Numbered from the stretch's first letter, positions 32,943 to 43,890 are shown. The stretch is 64,000 bases of DNA from Usnea hakonensis (GCA_013423325.1 BLJB01000054.1:62001-126000), one strand, 5' to 3'. The notes: generated by a model not told the origin, from the sequence alone. A program made the numbers and translations.

Positions 32943-33785
32943 TCAAAACTCAAGGACTTCCTCTCGCAAATCCACGCCCGCCCCGCTGTTACTCTCATCA
33001 AAACCTGACCACTCTGCTGCTCGATCGTGATCCACTCGAACTTGCACGACAGGAATTAACAAGGGTGCTCGGTTCTCCTTGTCGCTGTCGCTGTCGCTGT
33101 CTGCGAGCTGGTCATCCTGATTAACTTCTTCCATTGGTCTCTCACCTTGCACTTCCTCCTCCACCTGTTGCGCATTTTGTCCTTCCTCCACGACCTCCCA
33201 ACCCAATCTCTGCCCCGCTTCTCCGCCTGCGCCCGCAAGGTCTCCCTCTGGTTCAATATCAATATCGATCTCCTCGGCTGGCCGATCATCTGCCACGCAC
33301 GCACTTGTACTCTGTTCGTCCCCGCCAGCGTCAGATGCAGGCCGTGCGGTATTCTCCATCACTCTAGAGACCCCTCTCTTAGCCGCCCCTTCCCGATCCT
33401 TCCTCCCGGCTTTCTGTCCATCCCCCTCCTTTCCCCTTGTCCTCTCCAACACAGCCTTGCTCTCCCCACCCTTTCCATACCGTTTCCTCCTCGCATCCTT
33501 CCCTTCCTCGTGAGACCATTGCGCATATAGTGTTGCATCGTTCCCAACTCTGCAGTCGGAGAGTACCCTATCCAGCGCCAAAACTTTATCCCGATAAATC
33601 AACTCGATACCACGAAATGGAAGATCACTCCGAAGGATGCGAACTCCACTTGCCCGCCAGAGCGATTCGAGATGGGTGTCCACTGCCGCTTTGACAGCTG
33701 CGACGGTCGTGCGCTCTAGATCGAGGTCTAGAGTCATCGTGTCTCCTGATGGTAGTTGGACGGCTGGAGGGTATGTCAGTGCCAT
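32943..33785 (-). CDS. Ubiquitin-like-fold protein with acidic tail
   Basis: A single exon of 280 residues without introns. Residues 1-95 can be read as a ubiquitin-like fold: alternating strands (AVQLPSGDTMTLDLDLERT), a helix VAAVKAAVDTHLESLWRA, then LIYRDKVLALDRVLSDCRVGNDATLYAQW, which parallels the IFAGKQLEDGRTLSDYNI region of ubiquitin. There is no C-terminal Gly-Gly, so conjugation is not expected. After that comes a basic stretch (KDARRKRYGKGG) and a long acidic, probably disordered tail with an Asp-Ser run coded by GCTGTC-type repeats at 33084-33102. Function is unknown; it could be a ubiquitin-domain adaptor. It ends 105 bp from the stop of PRE4 and converges on it. Confidence 0.65.
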   Translation of the reverse strand: MALTYPPAVQLPSGDTMTLDLDLERTTVAAVKAAVDTHLESLWRASGVRILRSDLPFRGIELIYRDKVLALDRVLSDCRVGNDATLYAQWSHEEGKDARRKRYGKGGESKAVLERTRGKEGDGQKAGRKDREGAAKRGVSRVMENTARPASDAGGDEQSTSACVADDRPAEEIDIDIEPEGDLAGAGGEAGQRLGWEVVEEGQNAQQVEEEVQGERPMEEVNQDDQLADSDSDSDKENRAPLLIPVVQVRVDHDRAAEWSGFDESNSGAGVDLREEVLEF

Positions 33786-34517
33786 GGCTTAGGTTGAGAA
33801 TGGGATGGGGGTGACTTTGGAGGCTGCGTACAGAATTGGGTCATGTTTAATGGCAGGAGCACCTCGTGCTCAGGCGCAATGGGAAGGCCTCGCGGCAGTC
33901 AAGTGTGTCCGGGTATGCTATTGCATGTACGCTTTGGGAGAGATGGAGCGAAGAGGAACCTAGGAAGCTGGAAGTTTTTGAAAGTCGGTCCATAATCTAG
34001 ACATGGGTAGGCGTTGTGTTGATGGGCATGCAATTTTAAGTGTCGAGGTAATTTGTGTGTTAGATGCTTGCTCATATGACAGACAGACATGATAAGTTTA
34101 ACAGGAGGGACGAGCATAGGACGACGTTGCATTTCTGTTCTTCGGGTGGTCTGTCTCTATCCCATGACTTCTCACTATCTTGCCCGTCTCCCACTTCCAC
34201 GCAAAGCTCTTCCACACTGCCCAGTAATCGAATACTCCTTGCCCCTGGTCCTGCCGGTTATCACATCGAGTTTGAGACCCCACTGCGTCTTGAACTTTCT
34301 CAATATGCTTCCACTTCGTCTAACAATTGGGTTAGTCAGCTCCACTGTCTGCGTGTCGAACGATCATCTCTCTAATTAAAAACGTGCCCTCGGAACTCGT
34401 GCTTCCGGTCAATGCCATGAGGTTTCGGCTCTTGAAGAACAAAGAGTAAGGGTACAGAGATGATAAGGTAGAGAGGAACGTAACGGAAACATTCCAGAGA
34501 CAATAGACCAACCCACT
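33786..34517. other. Spacer without a supported gene
   Basis: Open frames of about 100 codons at 34064-34380 exist on the plus strand but carry no motif. Confidence 0.35.
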
Positions 34518-34886
34518 TTATGCAATTTTCCTGATAAGTCGAGTACCCTTCCGTCGTAGGTCGAATCTTTTTGATAAGACTCGTAAAATGTAAGCTACTA
34601 CTAGGCTGAGCAATAGAACTCCTGTGAGTGCGGGTCGTATACCGGGCCTCCAGACTGGGCGTGTCCTCGCTAGGACTTGTTTACAACCTTCACGGAGCAC
34701 GAGAAGCTGAGAGGCCCCTACCGCTCTCATAAGCGCTTCGCCATTGTAATGGCACATGTTGGCTATTTCTTGAAGCTGTTCGTCCTTAAGGACAAGAGCC
34801 TGTTGTTCAATATATTGACGTTTAGCTTCGTGCCAAGCAATATACATCGCTTCCCTATCGGTCGCTAGATAGTTCATGACCTTCAT
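34518..34886 (-). CDS. Small single-span membrane protein candidate
   Basis: A 122-residue frame starts MKVMNYLATDREAMYIAWHE. The first 75 residues are helical and polar with EQQALVLKDEQLQEIANM, then GIRPALTGVLLLSLVVAYIL is a clear membrane segment near residues 82-104, followed by a basic end (KRFDLRRKGTRLIRKIA). This would suit a tail-anchored-like protein with a cytosolic or nuclear N-terminal domain. The family is not recognised and there is no homology-based support, but composition and TM placement argue against a random frame. Confidence 0.4.
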   Translation of the reverse strand: MKVMNYLATDREAMYIAWHEAKRQYIEQQALVLKDEQLQEIANMCHYNGEALMRAVGASQLLVLREGCKQVLARTRPVWRPGIRPALTGVLLLSLVVAYILRVLSKRFDLRRKGTRLIRKIA

Positions 34887-35250
34887 ATTGGGCTATGAAT
34901 TTCTGTTGACTTAGTGTGAGGAGGTGGAGAAAGATGGATGGGATGATGGTAATGATGTTTGGATATGGTTGGAGTCTTGCAGATTGATGAGTGCAAGAGA
35001 TTATTTGCCTGACGATGTTGGGTGAACTGAAATTGGTTTGTTTGGTAGATGTGAAGATGGAACAATAAGTAAGGCTAGCCTAATTTATCTATCGACCTCG
35101 CTAAGTAAGTAAAGTAAGTAAGGTACCACCTCTCAACACACGAATAATACATACTTGGCAAAGGTCTTAGCAGTGGTTTCACAGTCTGTCGAAGAAGCTC
35201 TTTTTATATGTATATTCATCAATCCTACACCGTTTCAGTCAATAAGAGCA
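34887..35250. other. Putative divergent promoter region
   Basis: It lies between two small membrane-protein candidates. It contains an AAGTAAGTAAAGTAAGTAAG repeat ending in GTACC at 35102-35127. Confidence 0.4.
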
Positions 35251-35496
35251 ATGCCTCGTGATCGGAATAGATACAGATATTATCCCCGAGTCAAGGTGAT
35301 TGTCGCGACAGCTTGTCTTCTAGTTTTATTCCTCGCTTTTTTGACTGTAGACCTATCCAGTAAAGTGAGCCGGGATTGGGAGGCTTTTCGTCATCAGTCT
35401 CGGATTCTTCTTCTCAATACCTTGGGTCCAGGTCGTATGTCGATGGGTTACACCTTTGTAGAAGGGAGCAAAAGGAAACCCACTAAGGAACGATGA
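35251..35496 (+). CDS. Small membrane protein candidate
   Basis: An 81-residue frame from ATG at 35251: basic start (PRDRNRYRYYPRVK), a strong membrane segment VIVATACLLVLFLAFLTVDL, then a polar tail with positive residues. It stands divergently to the minus-strand candidate at 34518-34886. No family is recognised; support is only the membrane segment flanked by charged residues. Confidence 0.3.
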   Translation: MPRDRNRYRYYPRVKVIVATACLLVLFLAFLTVDLSSKVSRDWEAFRHQSRILLLNTLGPGRMSMGYTFVEGSKRKPTKER

Positions 35497-35625
35497 AGAT
35501 ATGGCTTAAGAAGCCAATGCTAGAACGAAAGCTAGAGTACTTCCCTGATCTTTGTAAGACCTATATGTGCCCGTACCGTGTGCATAGACTTGACTTCTCG
35601 TACGATTTAGACAAACTTCAGCTAT

Positions 35626-36722
35626 TTACAATTTTGGCCTGCTTTTAACATATTCGATCTTGTTCACACAAGTTCCAATACCTTCCAGCCAAACTTCAAC
35701 AACATCACCGTCATTAAGCCACAATGGCGGTTTCTTACCCATGCCTACGCCTTGTGGCCTAACGAAAAGAATCAGCTGAAATGAATGTCCAAGTAGGAGT
35801 ATACACTTACGTTCCTGTAAAAATCAAATCTCCAGGAAGAAGGGTTGTCCCTTGACTTAAAAAGCTGATTGTCTTTGCTACCCCAAAGATCATGTCCTTA
35901 GTACTACTGTCCTGGACTGTCTCGCCGTTGACCTTGGTGAAAATCTTAAGGGTTTGTGGATCTTTGATCAAAGCACTCGACACAATGCCTGGCCCGTACG
36001 GAGCCCACCCATCCTGCCAGTTTTGGAGTTAGCTTGACTACTTGAAGGTAAATTAGCCAAATAATCGCGAAAAGAGTTTCGAGGCTGAGAACCGGGACTC
36101 AAATGGGGAATTGATCGGTTCGGAATGTGCACTGACGAATCCTTTTCCCAACGCCCATTGCCCACCTCCTCTCTTCAATTGCCATTCGCGGTGTGATACA
36201 TCGTCTCCAACTGCATAGCCCATGACATAATCCAGAGCTTTGGATTCTGGGACTTCCCTTGCCTCTTTTCCGATGACAGCCACAAGCTCGCATTCGTAAT
36301 CTAGCCCATCCACTTCCTGGGCCATGGCAGGAACAGGAATGTTATCGAAGGGCCCAGCGAGTGAGGTAAGTGGTTTATAGAATAGCACTGGATACTTGGG
36401 CAGAGGCATGTTTGTTTCTTTGGCATGTTGCTCGTAATTGAGGCCGAGGCAGCGGACGGTTTTGACGTCTTCGCTAGCAAGAGGGGCAAGAAGAAGTCGC
36501 ACATCCTGATTGAATTCAGCGAGTAGTGGAGGATAACTTTGCACAGGAATCCCGCACGGCGATCTGCTCTGTAACGTTGTACTCGCCGAACACATCTCCT
36601 TTGATCACACGAGCTTGCCTCGCTCCGCCTATATCGTGGACTCCTTTGGGTAAAATAGCATCTCCATAGTAGATTTTGCCGTCTCTCGCGAGAAACCGGA
36701 CTAGACGTGAGAAATGAGACAT
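35626..36722 (-). CDS. Fumarylacetoacetate hydrolase-family protein
   Basis: Four exons (36722-36558, 36505-36137, 36013-35811, 35758-35626) give 289 residues. After an N-terminal part starting SHFSRLVRFLARDGKIYYG comes the FAH fold: LLLAPLASEDVKTVRCLGLNYEQHAKE, LFYKPLTSLAGP, DYECELVAVIGKEA with the metal-binding glutamates, GYAVGDDVSHREWQ with the metal Asp, then GWAPYGPGIV, MIFGVAKTISFLSQGTTLLPGDLIFTGTPQGVG. It resembles the FAHD1/2-hydroxyhepta-diene-dioate isomerase group; substrates such as acylpyruvates or oxaloacetate are likely but cannot be chosen from sequence. Acceptor AATCAG at 36506 is needed to join frames, and it follows a CGCTGAATTC branch site. An in-frame ATG 20 codons upstream is possible. 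Confidence 0.9.
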
Positions 36723-37402
36723 GGCGTGTATCACATTATACTCAGGCTCAGGTATGGAGTATCGTTTTGTATCTTGCATCATCTTTCCTGCTTCAAGTGG
36801 GGCTTGTAAACGCCGACCTTTATCTCCGGCAATCCACTATCCGGCTTTAGAACTTCTTTCTCTACCGAAGCACTTGAACGAAGGAACATGCGGCTCTCAG
36901 GGTTGCAGAGAGAAGTGTTATCACTCTATCGCCAATGCCTGAGAGAGATAGAGAAGAAGCCTGAGGTTTGCCGCCTACTATATGGAATCGAAGAACAGAT
37001 CTAACTCGTTTCAGCACTCACGAGAAAATTTTAAGAGCTATGCAAGGTGAATGCCATCCTTGAAGGTCTCTGATCAATCTAGGATTCAATTGAGTAACAT
37101 CCTTCGTAGGACCGAGTTTGAAAGAAATATTGCGCTGGACAAGAAAGACTTCGCCGCGATTGAGTACCTCTTACGAAAAGGGCAGAGGCAGCTTGAAATC
37201 TACTCCTCTCCTGGAATTAGAAATATTATTAGATGAAACCAATCAAGCTGGCCTTGGAGTCGCAGTTTCGGTATCTATCGTGCTGAAATTACGAAGATAT
37301 GGTTCTTGAATTCATCGCTTTAAGAATTGGAGTACAGTACAACCCAGGTATCGCTACCGCGCCACCAACGCCATCGCTAAAATCCAAAGATTCAGATGAC
37401 AT
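36723..37402. other. FAH promoter side and lipase 3' flank
   Basis: 680 bp with no supported gene. Confidence 0.4.
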
Positions 37403-38656
37403 TCAAAGCTCTCCTTCCTCACTATGAGTATACTCTTGATACCAGTCCTTGGGGTCCACAATGCAAAGGCCAAGTCGCCAGAAATAGTCCCGGTGAGCAA
37501 AGAACAATTGCCATATGCGAAAGCGAGGCGGAATCGCTACGAGACCCTTCGTTTTATTCCACCAGTCCTTGAAGCTTTCTATGTCGACAGCTTGCTCAAG
37601 GCTTGGCAAATTCGGACCTTCGAGACCTTCATTGCGAACTTCCGCACCAGCTATACAATTTGGATCTCCATCACCCTCACAGTACCTCAAATCTGTGACT
37701 TCCGGAGATAGTTCCGGCTTCGAAATATAGATTTCTCCAGCGTGCATTTGATAGCCCCATTCTGTCAAGGGAAGCAACGGCACAGGGTCATCAACATGTG
37801 TTACTCGTCTGTACTTGCCAGTAATATTCATGTGACCAGCATCCGAGAAAGATTTGTCGATGTATTGCATCAGTCCTTGGTTGCCGATTCTTGGTTCACC
37901 AAAGGTGGTCACTTGTGGGTCCCAACCGCGGGATTCAAAGTCAAGAGATGCAAGAGCTGCCACCGCCCCACCGAGCGAGTGTCCAACTAGAACTAAGCGA
38001 TAATCTGGGTAGTTCGCGATGAGCTCTTCGAGATGTGGAATAATCTGAGGTCGTGTGTGCCTCCAGGAGGTCATGAACCCTGCGTGGACAGTGCAATTGC
38101 TACACTCTGCGTTCTGTGGGTTGATTGCTCGTTTACGCGAGCGCGAAACATGTTCCCCCTTATCCTCGTCCTCGTCGCCTGGATAAGGAACGTACTCCTG
38201 TGGGATTGTTGAAAGATCGATGATAGTATTCGCCACTGAGTACGTGCCTCGGAATGCCACAATAATCCTAGGAGGGGACGGAGGATGAGAGATGACAATA
38301 TATCCGCAGCTATCTGACATTAAGGGCCCGGTATTCCATGTCTGCAATCAGTAGTCAGTATAGGGGATGCCAGCAAGCAGAGCCTATACTCTTACCGTCA
38401 CCAACTCAAAGGTAGGAAAATCCTGGCATCGGCTAGCGCATAGGAAAGGCTTCTGTATGCCCAGCCCTGTCAGTCCGACGCAATAGGAAATATCGACTAT
38501 CCGTGATAGCTCTTCCAGGTCATTGAAAAGCTCATTAGATATCGTGTCTTCTGAGGTCCATGCGAGGGGTTTTTGCCAGGAAGGCACGCCAAGCGCTGGA
38601 GTAAGACTTGAAAAGCAGCATAGTAATATAACAGACGTCAGACACTGGTACATCAT
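37403..38656 (-). CDS. Secreted class 3 lipase
   Basis: Two exons (38656-38396 and 38341-37403) give 399 residues. A signal peptide (MMYQCLTSVILLCCFSSLTPALG) starts the protein; a reading from further upstream has no ATG. The alpha/beta hydrolase core shows IIVAFRGTYSVANTIIDL with the oxyanion region, then the nucleophile elbow LVLVGHSLGGAVAAL (Ser in GHSLG), the acid in VTHVDDPVPLLP, and a catalytic His in YQMHAGEIYI. This is the fungal triacylglycerol lipase type related to feruloyl esterases and Thermomyces lipase. The acidic loop after IPQEYVPYPGD, including a DEDEDK stretch and CSNC cysteines, is longer than usual. The protein is probably secreted or vacuolar; substrate not known. Confidence 0.9.
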
Positions 38657-38986
38657 AGCTGAGCTGATCAACTGAGGACATCGGCAGAAGTGGCGTCGCA
38701 AACAATGTCACTTGAGGTTATTGTCAAAGTTGCCAAGACCGGGGGTAGTGCCCGGAAATTGGCTGAAACGGGTCTAGTCTAGTCAGGTGCTTGAAACATC
38801 GCCCTCCCTTTATTGCCTCAAGCTCTCCAACGTGCTGCATCTATTTTACTAGCTTTATCCAAAATCTCATACATGCGCTATTGGTGAATAGGTAAGTAGG
38901 TACGAGCGCAACAGGGTTTATCAATTCAATCCATCACCAGAAACTCCTGCGCCACACATCCAGCACTACAATCATGGTCTCTGCAA
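38657..38986. other. Lipase promoter side and J-protein 3' flank
   Basis: No supported feature is seen in this stretch. Confidence 0.4.
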
Positions 38987-39868
38987 TCAAGACCCTACGG
39001 CATGAGCGAAAACCTTCGCTGCTAGTTCACTGAGCAATTTAGCTTTATCGCCTTGGGGTAATTCCTACCATTTGTCAGACAAACTCGCTCCTTGTTCCAT
39101 CAATGTTCAATGGAAAGGATAATCCACTCACCTGGAACACGCTGTAGACGCTCTTTCCTTTCGCATCTCGCACTGCCCCTAATCTGTTGCCCGCCACCGC
39201 CCCCGCAATAGCACCTGGAAAATTTGCAACGATAAAGCCCATAGCACCCCCGCTTAGTCCTCCCACCATGCTCCAAAACTTGCTAGTAGGCTTTGCTTCC
39301 TGGCCTTCTGCCATTCCTTCCTCTCTCAACATCTCCTCAAAGATACCTCCAAACTGTTCGTTGCTGAAGTGTTCTTCATCTTGTGTATTTTTCGCACCAA
39401 AACCAAACGCAGACCAAGGAAAGCCACCCGATGGCTTTTCCTGGCGGGGAATTTCTTCAGTGTCGGGATCGCTATCTTCGTCGCCAGTGGGGAAGCCATG
39501 GTAAGCGCGGGCGGAATCGTATTCGCGACGACGAGTGGGATCCGAAAGAGTGTAATATGCGTCGTTTATCTGCTGGAACTTCTTGGTGCGGGCAGGGCGT
39601 TCAGGAGAGTCAGAGGCGACACGGTCAGGATGCGATTTTAAGGCTTGTCTTAGGAACCTGATTAGCAAAATTTATAAAACGTATGAATAGGCAATGGAGG
39701 TACTTCTTATAGGCATCTCGAATTTGCTGTTGGGTAGCTTGGGGAGATATGTCGAGGGTCACATCTGTGCCTGTTAGGAACAGAATAGGTAACACGTGGT
39801 TTGCTCGTACAGTAGTCTGGAGGTGCGCCTGGAATGAAATCAGCAGTTTGTCTGCGAAACAGGAGCAT
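38987..39868 (-). CDS. J-domain protein, probably mitochondrial or membrane-linked
   Basis: Four exons (39868-39811, 39764-39704, 39648-39132, 39064-38987) give 237 residues. The J-domain is rebuilt over the first three: APPDYYVTLDISPQATQQQ, then IRDAYKKQALKSHPDR with the HPD motif, FQQINDAYYTLSDPTRRREYD. Then come a Pro/Asp-rich linker and WSMVGGLSGGAMGFIVANFPGAIAGAVAGNRLGAVRDAKG, a glycine-rich membrane-inserting segment found in a fungal group of J-proteins, and a helical tail. Its role is to stimulate an Hsp70. Two introns use acceptors that skip an AG right after the branch site (CACAG at 39765 and CTAAG at 39649), both required by the J-domain spacing. The short leader holds an overlapping out-of-frame ATG. 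Confidence 0.8.
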
Positions 39869-39890
39869 ATGAGTAGCGCTTACTGGACAT
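39840..39890 (-). promoter_or_regulatory. Overlapping upstream ORF of the J-protein
   Basis: The first ATG upstream of the J-protein start, at 39890, opens a 16-codon frame that ends with TGA at 39840, past the true start at 39868. It is out of frame with the J-domain, so leaky scanning would be needed if the transcript includes it. Confidence 0.4.
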
Positions 39891-40534
39891 GTCTTCGAGA
39901 AAGGCTGCTCAGGGCGTGACGCCTAGTTTTGTACGTCAAAGGTAATCAGGGAACTCTGGAGATAAGAAAATTCTTAGAGAAGATAAAGGATAAAAGGGTT
40001 TCGAGGCGCGCGAACAGCACCAACGTCCGATTCTGAATGAATAGTCTCAATTTATATAGGACGCAGACTGGAGCATAAGATAAATCAAGCAGTGGGAGAG
40101 CAACTTGAATGACGTACCGAGGTACCCTCAGACCGTTAGGACTACGGGAACTAAGCCTTATTGTTGACGTGCATACAAAATCGAATTCGTGGTTCTAATT
40201 CTTTAAAAGCGCAAAGGATTCGAGGATCATAAACGTTGGTTTCTCTCTTATATATGCATCTGTGATACGATTCACTCGGAATCTGATATAACATGTGAGT
40301 TCATTGACACCGTTGGCGGGCGTAAGTGTACTGAGTACCTAAGGTACCTTAGAGTAGACTCGGAAACCATGCTGGCAAGTCTTGGCAGGGTGGCTCGGGT
40401 TTTTAGCAAGTCCGAGGGGTCATTCTAGCCCCAGCCGCGAGCCAGCCTCTCAAGACTCGAGTTCGCAAGACTTGTAACCAACTCTTTAACAATTTGTATA
40501 AGTGCACTCACCTCCGTATCACAATTAATGTGCA
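39869..40534. other. Divergent spacer upstream of J-protein and small membrane protein
   Basis: It contains the palindromic-looking word ACCTAAGGTACCTTAG at 40336-40351 and a TATATAAA-like box near 40055 facing the J-protein. No gene is seen. Confidence 0.4.
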
Positions 40535-40963
40535 ATGGCATGGTTCTCCGGTCCTGGTCGCTCCTCCTCTCCGCGCCGCTCCTCCTCCTTCTCGCAACGT
40601 CCTTCCAGTCACCACGGTGACAGTAAAGGCTACTACTACAAGACCTCCTCCTCACATTCTAGCCGCGCCCGACCCCGTGAAGGTTACATCAATCGCATTC
40701 TTTCCCAAATAAAACGGTACCTCCGTCACCTTTACCAATACGCGCGCAAACATCCAGTCAAGCTGATGATGCTTTTGCTTCCCTTGTTGACTGGCGGGGC
40801 ATTGGCGGGGTTTCTGGCGAAGTTTGGAATTAGGCTGCCGGCGAGTCTGGCAGGTATGATGCAGGGAGGTTCTGGCGGTAGTCATGGTTACGGAGGGAGA
40901 AGCTATGGAAGCGGTGACGGAGGTGTACAGAGTTTGATGAAAATGGCGCAAATGTTTGTGTAA
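40535..40963 (+). CDS. Small Ser/Gly-rich membrane protein
   Basis: A single exon of 142 residues from ATG 40535. The N-terminus is rich in Ser and Arg (SSSPRRSSSFSQRPSS). The middle, YINRILSQIKRYLRHLYQYARKHPVKLMMLLLPLLTGGALAGFLAKFGIRLP, is an amphipathic helix followed by a membrane segment, and the tail is Gly-rich. This layout is shared by small fungal proteins of unknown function. Probably a single-pass membrane protein with the Ser-rich part in the cytosol. Name and role are not known. Confidence 0.65.
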   Translation: MAWFSGPGRSSSPRRSSSFSQRPSSHHGDSKGYYYKTSSSHSSRARPREGYINRILSQIKRYLRHLYQYARKHPVKLMMLLLPLLTGGALAGFLAKFGIRLPASLAGMMQGGSGGSHGYGGRSYGSGDGGVQSLMKMAQMFV

Positions 40964-41496
40964 GGGCACGATGCGCAATAATTATTGGTGGCCGCTAGAG
41001 GTGAGCGTCCTGGATTCACATCGTCCCCACACTCGATTGCCATTTCTAATCGGCGAGGCAGTGGAAATCCCTGTTCTGAAAAGCCAACATACCCTTTGGA
41101 TACCCTGTCAGACTGTCATGCCTTTGATAATTGACTTGACTTGGCGAGCTCATCAGCTGCCCAGACGCAATGGCTCAGGTTCCGATTGCAATATCGTCTT
41201 GTCCAATTCCGTCTTTTCAGGCAAGCCCTCAAGATTAATGGCAATCGGAACAGCGAGCACCGTCGAGTCCTGGCTTGCTGAATGCATAATTCAACGAAGA
41301 TGTGTTACTGCAGTAGAATCTCTCGGCTGTGCATAAAATCAAAACATAACGGCAAACAAGATTGTCACACTTTATGATAAGTTATATAATTATCTAGCAC
41401 AACGTTGAGCATCTGATAATTATCTACCTGTAAGCTTGGATCTTCAGGCCGCACGTAGCACGTGGATCCTATGTATCCTTGATGGCCCGATATCCC
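40964..41496. other. Convergent 3' flanks
   Basis: The stretch between the small membrane protein and ERJ5 has no supported feature. Confidence 0.4.
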
Positions 41497-42790
41497 TCAG
41501 TACACCTTGCCATTTCTCTTAGTACGTTTCCGTGTTGCTCCACTCTTTGGACCTGTCTTCATTTCTGAGTCTCCGTCCTCTTCGTTCGCAGTACTCTCCT
41601 GATTCTCCAATTGTGCTTGCTCATAGTTCGATCGAACACGGAATATGCGACTCTGAATCTTGTGGTAAGCCCACACTGGCAAGCGGAACAGCACTGTCTG
41701 CCTGAACGTGGGTTTGGATATCTCCTCTGGATCTAGCAAGAGTTCTACTCTTTGACCGTTCTCATCCTCTTCTTCAACATACACGTTGCCCACGGAGTCC
41801 ACTATAAGTACTTTCCCATTGGCAGCTTGAACTCTCTTCTTAGGACCTTGCGGGCCCTGATCAGGTTCCGACTCGAGGGGTACAGGTGTGCTTGTACCAC
41901 TCCGCCTAACCCCCTTGCTTGTTTTCTTGTCTTTCTCCTTTTTATTTTCTCTTTCCTGCATGCGCTTTTGACGGCGATTGAGACCCGCTGCACCGTTTTC
42001 TTGCGCCAGGGAGGTAGAGGGGTTGGCTGTTGTTCCCGTCATCGCACCATCAATGCCGGGTATCCCTTTAATTCCTGAGTCGTCGCCCCAGGCTGATCGT
42101 CTCGCATCTCGAATGATTCGTTCGGCGTATTCTCGCTGTCTCTGCCAGCTCACATACATAGCGGCGTAATGGACCAACCCTCCTCCGAACGCAAACAGGC
42201 CCATGAGCACAGATCCTAGACCAGGCCGAAAGCGGGCGTAATAATAGCCAGTCCCCCGCCATTTGGGGAAACCGTTACTCAAAAAGAAATCGTATCTCTC
42301 GCGACCAGGTCCCTTCAAAACCTCAGCAATAACGCCGAGTCGAGCATACCGCTCGCTAGCCTTCTTTACGGCGATCTGGATTTCGCTTTCCGTGGGTGCT
42401 TTGTTAACGTGAACGCCTGGTGTCTTCTTCTTCAGTCCGAGGATTGGTTTCGAAGTTGCCTTTGCCTTGGAGGCTACGAGCGACTGCTTCGCCTTGTCGG
42501 GATGGATAATCCTAGATTTCTTCCGGTAGGCTTTGACGATCTCGTCTTGAGAAGCGCTGGCCTTCACGCCTAAAAAATCTACAATGTCAAGCAAGTAAGC
42601 CAACGTCAAACGAATGTAAGCACAACTGGCTAATGGAAGGGCATGAGTAGTCACCGTAGAAAGTCACTTCAACACCCTCGCTAGCCTCGATCTCGTCTCG
42701 AAGGCGGAATATTTCGTGGTCATCTTTGGTAAAACCCGCAACCAAGGCCAGCAGACCGCTGCAGAGCACCAAAAAGAGTGACAATTTCAT
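41497..42790 (-). CDS. ERJ5: ER J-protein Erj5
   Basis: Two exons (42790-42655 and 42578-41497) give 405 residues with a phase-1 junction. A signal peptide (KLSLFLVLCSGLLALVAG) precedes DDHEIFRLRDEIEASEG and then a J-domain: TFYDFLGVKASASQDEIVKAYRKKSRIIHPDK with the HPD motif, followed by an insert rich in Lys and then KKASERYARLGVIAEVLKGPGRERYD. A membrane segment GLGSVLMGLFAFGGGLVHYAAMYV follows and the C-terminal 240 residues are charged. This is the layout of yeast Erj5, a type I ER membrane protein with a lumenal J-domain that assists Kar2/BiP. The Lys/Glu-rich segment after NRRQKRMQERENKKEKDKK is long compared with yeast. Confidence 0.92.
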
Positions 42791-43359
42791 TTCTTAAGGA
42801 ATGTAATGCATGTGTGCCTGAAGCTTTGAGACAAGCCTCCCGAGATATATGTGCCCTTAGTGGCCCTTCTCTTGTAAGAGTGAAACTTTCGTGGTCCCAA
42901 TCAGAAAAGTGTGCAAGCGGAGAACTCGCGAGGATATCCGGGCAAACACAATCAACTCATAATTGATAAGAAAAGACTGCCCTTATTCACGATCTCTTTC
43001 CTAACAATCTTCAGGGGAAGTAGAAAATATGCTGCGCATGGCTGAAGATTGTGCTGGAGGAGACAGACCCCTGTCGTAAAAAAAAAAGGAACAAAGAACA
43101 CATTTGCTCCGCAAATTGTCTCAGTCGAACCCACAATTTTTTGCTCGTACACCTTTCCAACATTCGATACAAGTGTACAGTGTCTGGTTATTCCCCACCA
43201 AAAAGTGTTAAGACAACTCCATCTGGCCTTTGTGATCACCAGCTAAACAGAAACAAGATCCTACCTATATAAAACCTCTTTCCACCCTGTGCTCTTACCA
43301 AACCAAAACCAAAACCAACATCGGCACTTCAACTCGACATTATACCTTCATCACGCATA
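42791..43359. other. Divergent promoter of ERJ5 and PRA1
   Basis: The start codons are 570 bp apart. A run of nine A is present at 43078-43086. No gene is seen. Confidence 0.5.
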
Positions 43360-43890
43360 ATGTCGCGAATCAATATTCCCCTCGAGGCTCTGACATCTCG
43401 CCTTAATCTTGGATCCCGTTTTGAAGGAGTACGGTCCCAGTCGCTGACGTCCAGATTTGCTAACCTCAAGCCCATCTCTGAGTTTCTTGATCTCAAGCGC
43501 CTCTCCAAGCCTGCAAATTTCGCTGAGGTTCAGAGCAGAGTCAACTACAACCTGTCCTACTTCTCAAGCAATTATTTCGCCGTAGCCCTGATGCTCACAA
43601 TCTACAGCCTCCTTACAAACATTGCATTACTGTTTGACATGGTCTTCATGGGCGTTGGACTCTTTGCTATCAAAAAACTTGACGGTCGAGAGCTCGAATT
43701 GGGCTTTGCTCGTCTTACTACCTCCCAATTATATACAGGCCTGTTCATCGTCGGAGTGCCCGTCTTCATCTGGGCCTCCCCAATTGCAACAGCATTATGG
43801 CTAGTTGGCGCCATCGGTGTGACCACACTTGGGCACGCATCCTTTATGGACAAACCGATTGATACAGCTTTTTCCGAGGAGGCGGTCTAG
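43360..43890 (+). CDS. YIP3: PRA1-family prenylated Rab acceptor
   Basis: A single exon of 176 residues. The PRA1 signature runs from FANLKPISEFLDLKRLSKPANFAEVQSRVNYNLSYFSSNY into two hydrophobic hairpins: VALMLTIYSLLTNIALLFDMVFMGVGLFAI and LYTGLFIVGVPVFIWASPIATALWLVGAIGVTTLGHASF, with the ending MDKPIDTAFSEEAV typical of the family. It would sit in Golgi and ER membranes and bind prenylated Rab GTPases for vesicle targeting. The stop codon lies directly in front of, and its last codons overlap, an open frame for the next protein (see that entry). Confidence 0.93.
   Translation: MSRINIPLEALTSRLNLGSRFEGVRSQSLTSRFANLKPISEFLDLKRLSKPANFAEVQSRVNYNLSYFSSNYFAVALMLTIYSLLTNIALLFDMVFMGVGLFAIKKLDGRELELGFARLTTSQLYTGLFIVGVPVFIWASPIATALWLVGAIGVTTLGHASFMDKPIDTAFSEEAV

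Noticed and set aside
34064..34380. Two plus-strand frames of about 100 codons
   Set aside because: They overlap each other in different frames and show no domain, no membrane protein pattern and no splice logic.
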